From Planctomycetota bacterium (GTDB taxonomy: Bacteria > Planctomycetota > UBA1135 > UBA2386): a stretch of 7,129 nucleotides of DNA. Both the position numbers and the translations under genes were made by a program. Location: contig JAGQRA010000315.1 of NCBI GenBank assembly GCA_020425885.1, positions 1 to 7,129 of the forward strand, read 5' to 3'. Position 1 is the stretch's first letter. The number at the start of each line of letters is the position of its first letter. This document shows positions 6,780 to 7,129 of this stretch, in pieces. The notes under the pieces are model-generated. The model saw nothing but the letters and a program-made list of their open reading frames with translations. It was not told the origin of the DNA and made no database searches.

Positions 6780-6887
6780 ATGGAAAATGCGCGTGATTCC
6801 GAGCGGAGGCAAGTGATGAGAGTCTCACAGCTCACAGCTCACAGCTCACAGCTCACAGCTCACAAGCGTCAGGCGTACTGGCGCTGA
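6780..6887 (+). CDS. Doubtful 35-codon ORF reading through the heptamer repeat
   Basis: ATG at 6780, preceded by GGGACGGAG (6771-6779), opens a 35-residue frame ending at TGA 6885-6887. Residues 15-29 come from the repeat and read VSQLTAHSSQLTAHK, the 7-residue period that three copies of a 7-bp unit must give. The first 14 residues are charged (MENARDSERRQVMR) and the last ones are KRQAYWR. There is no domain, signal or membrane segment. A tandem heptamer lacking stop codons on + will produce such an ORF by chance, so this is recorded only because an RBS-like stretch is present. Confidence 0.12.
   Translation: MENARDSERRQVMRVSQLTAHSSQLTAHKRQAYWR
6824..6864 (+). repeat. Tandem heptanucleotide repeat, CTCACAG x 5.9
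   Basis: Five perfect copies of CTCACAG (starting at 6824, 6831, 6838, 6845 and 6852) plus the first six bases of a sixth (6859-6864), 41 bp with no mismatch. Perfect identity suggests recent slippage or active copy-number change. Because 7 is not a multiple of 3, all three + frames read the same cycle (S-Q-L-T-A-H-S) with no stop, whereas on the - strand the complement CTGTGAG puts a TGA into every frame each 21 bp. The tract could therefore act as a three-frame stop for any gene entering from the right on -. Confidence 0.95.
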
Positions 6888-6914
6888 TCTCGGTTGGACC
6901 GGTTGATGTGATCG

Positions 6915-6961
6915 TCGGGCAAGGACCGAAGGCCGAAGTTCAGCCCGAGAAAGTCCCTTTC
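6915..6961. other. Two adjacent hairpins
   Basis: TCGGGC (6915-6920) pairs perfectly with GCCCGA (6943-6948) around a 22-nt loop that contains a tandem near-repeat CCGAAGG/CCGAAGT (6926-6939). Directly abutting it, GAAAG (6949-6953) pairs with CTTTC (6957-6961) across the loop TCC, followed by GAAA. Neither has a T run on either strand. The back-to-back placement could be a folded leader RNA or a protein site, or chance in GC-rich DNA. Confidence 0.3.
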
Positions 6962-7129
6962 GAAACCCCATCCTCCTCAGCGACGTACTCGGCTCGTGTC
7001 CGACGGGTGTGAATTCGGATTCGGGCAAGAAAGCGGGAGTCGGCCGGAGAGTCGCTCGTACAACGTAAGTGACAACTAACACTGTCCTTGCATGCGGCAA
7101 CGCGCCGCACTCCCCGGCCACCATTAAGG

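Larger units (their letters stand above)
6561..7129. other. 569-bp region without a convincing gene
   Basis: From the lipoprotein stop to the right edge no ORF has recognisable similarity or normal high-GC codon bias. It contains a long-stemmed hairpin (6607-6650), the 10-bp palindrome GACCGCGGTC (6726-6735), a short GCACC/GGTGC stem (6744-6748/6765-6769), the CTCACAG heptamer array (6824-6864), two adjacent hairpins (6915-6961), a tandem ATTCGG pair near 7013-7023, and a 6-bp TGCGGC/GCCGCA stem with a 5-nt loop (7093-7109). No tRNA or rRNA signature, transposase remnant or CRISPR repeat is visible. Base composition is less GC-rich than the coding part, as usual for intergenic DNA. It may be the leader of a gene beyond the right edge or the decayed remains of one. 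Confidence 0.6.

Noticed and set aside
6281..6835. Overlapping - strand ORFs of 167-184 codons opposite the lipoprotein gene and its downstream region
   Set aside because: Low-complexity Arg/Ser/Pro-rich readings opposite a gene with a good signal peptide and lectin-like blocks; no motif or RBS.
6824..6864. CRISPR array
   Set aside because: The 7-bp units are contiguous, without spacers, and no cas gene is present; it is a simple tandem repeat.
6893..6899. GTTGGAC matching the integron attC core GTTRRRY
   Set aside because: No partner RYYYAAC site at a suitable distance with inner L boxes, and the same heptamer occurs by chance near 6574; not an attC site.
6846..7124. 92-codon ORF on - starting at ATG 7124 and ending in the heptamer array
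   Set aside because: The stop is just the TGA supplied by the repeat; no recognisable domain, no assessable RBS (window ends 5 nt upstream), and composition resembles translated intergenic DNA. It remains a weak possibility only.

Overview
The window is GC-rich DNA (roughly two thirds G+C by eye) that is densely coding on the + strand from its left edge to about position 6560 and then has 569 bp with no convincing gene. Six protein genes are supported, all on +. The codon bias, a probable lipoprotein and the mix of families point to a Gram-negative high-GC bacterium (proteobacterium, acidobacteriote, gemmatimonadote, myxobacterium or similar). Nothing here fixes the phylum.

Left block (1-2592), three overlapping genes. 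(i) The 3' end of a TruC-type tRNA pseudouridine synthase is cut by the left edge, so its catalytic Asp is outside the window. (ii) A family-2-like glycosyltransferase with the VHQDV motif starts at a TTG inside the end of the synthase gene (22-nt overlap). (iii) A GT4-like (GT-B fold) glycosyltransferase starts at a GTG overlapping the previous stop (GTGA). The two transferases probably act on the same surface or storage glycan, but no substrate can be read from the sequence.

Spacer 2593-2831 separates the blocks. It holds an 8-bp palindrome with a LacI/CcpA-operator-like core that runs into a good -35 (TTGACT), so a regulated promoter for the second block is possible.

Right block (2832-6560), three tightly packed genes: a large cytoplasmic (alpha/alpha)6-barrel glycosidase related to GH63/GH37 (10-nt gap to the next gene), a fold-type II PLP enzyme of the serine/threonine dehydratase-serine racemase group, and a small lipoprotein with a concanavalin A-like (LamG / 3-keto-disaccharide hydrolase-like) fold joined by an ATGA overlap. 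The arrangement suggests one transcript. The biochemical link between a sugar hydrolase, an amino-acid lyase and a surface lectin-like lipoprotein is not obvious.

Tail (6561-7129): a 13-bp-stem hairpin just past the last stop, an array of almost six copies of the heptamer CTCACAG with a 35-codon ORF running through it, and two adjacent hairpins further on. No rRNA, tRNA, CRISPR array or transposase was recognised. I did not find a clear undescribed system; the points most worth a second look are the heptamer repeat tract with its structured surroundings, the Asp-to-Glu change at the presumed catalytic acid of the glycosidase, and the unusual composition of the right-hand operon.
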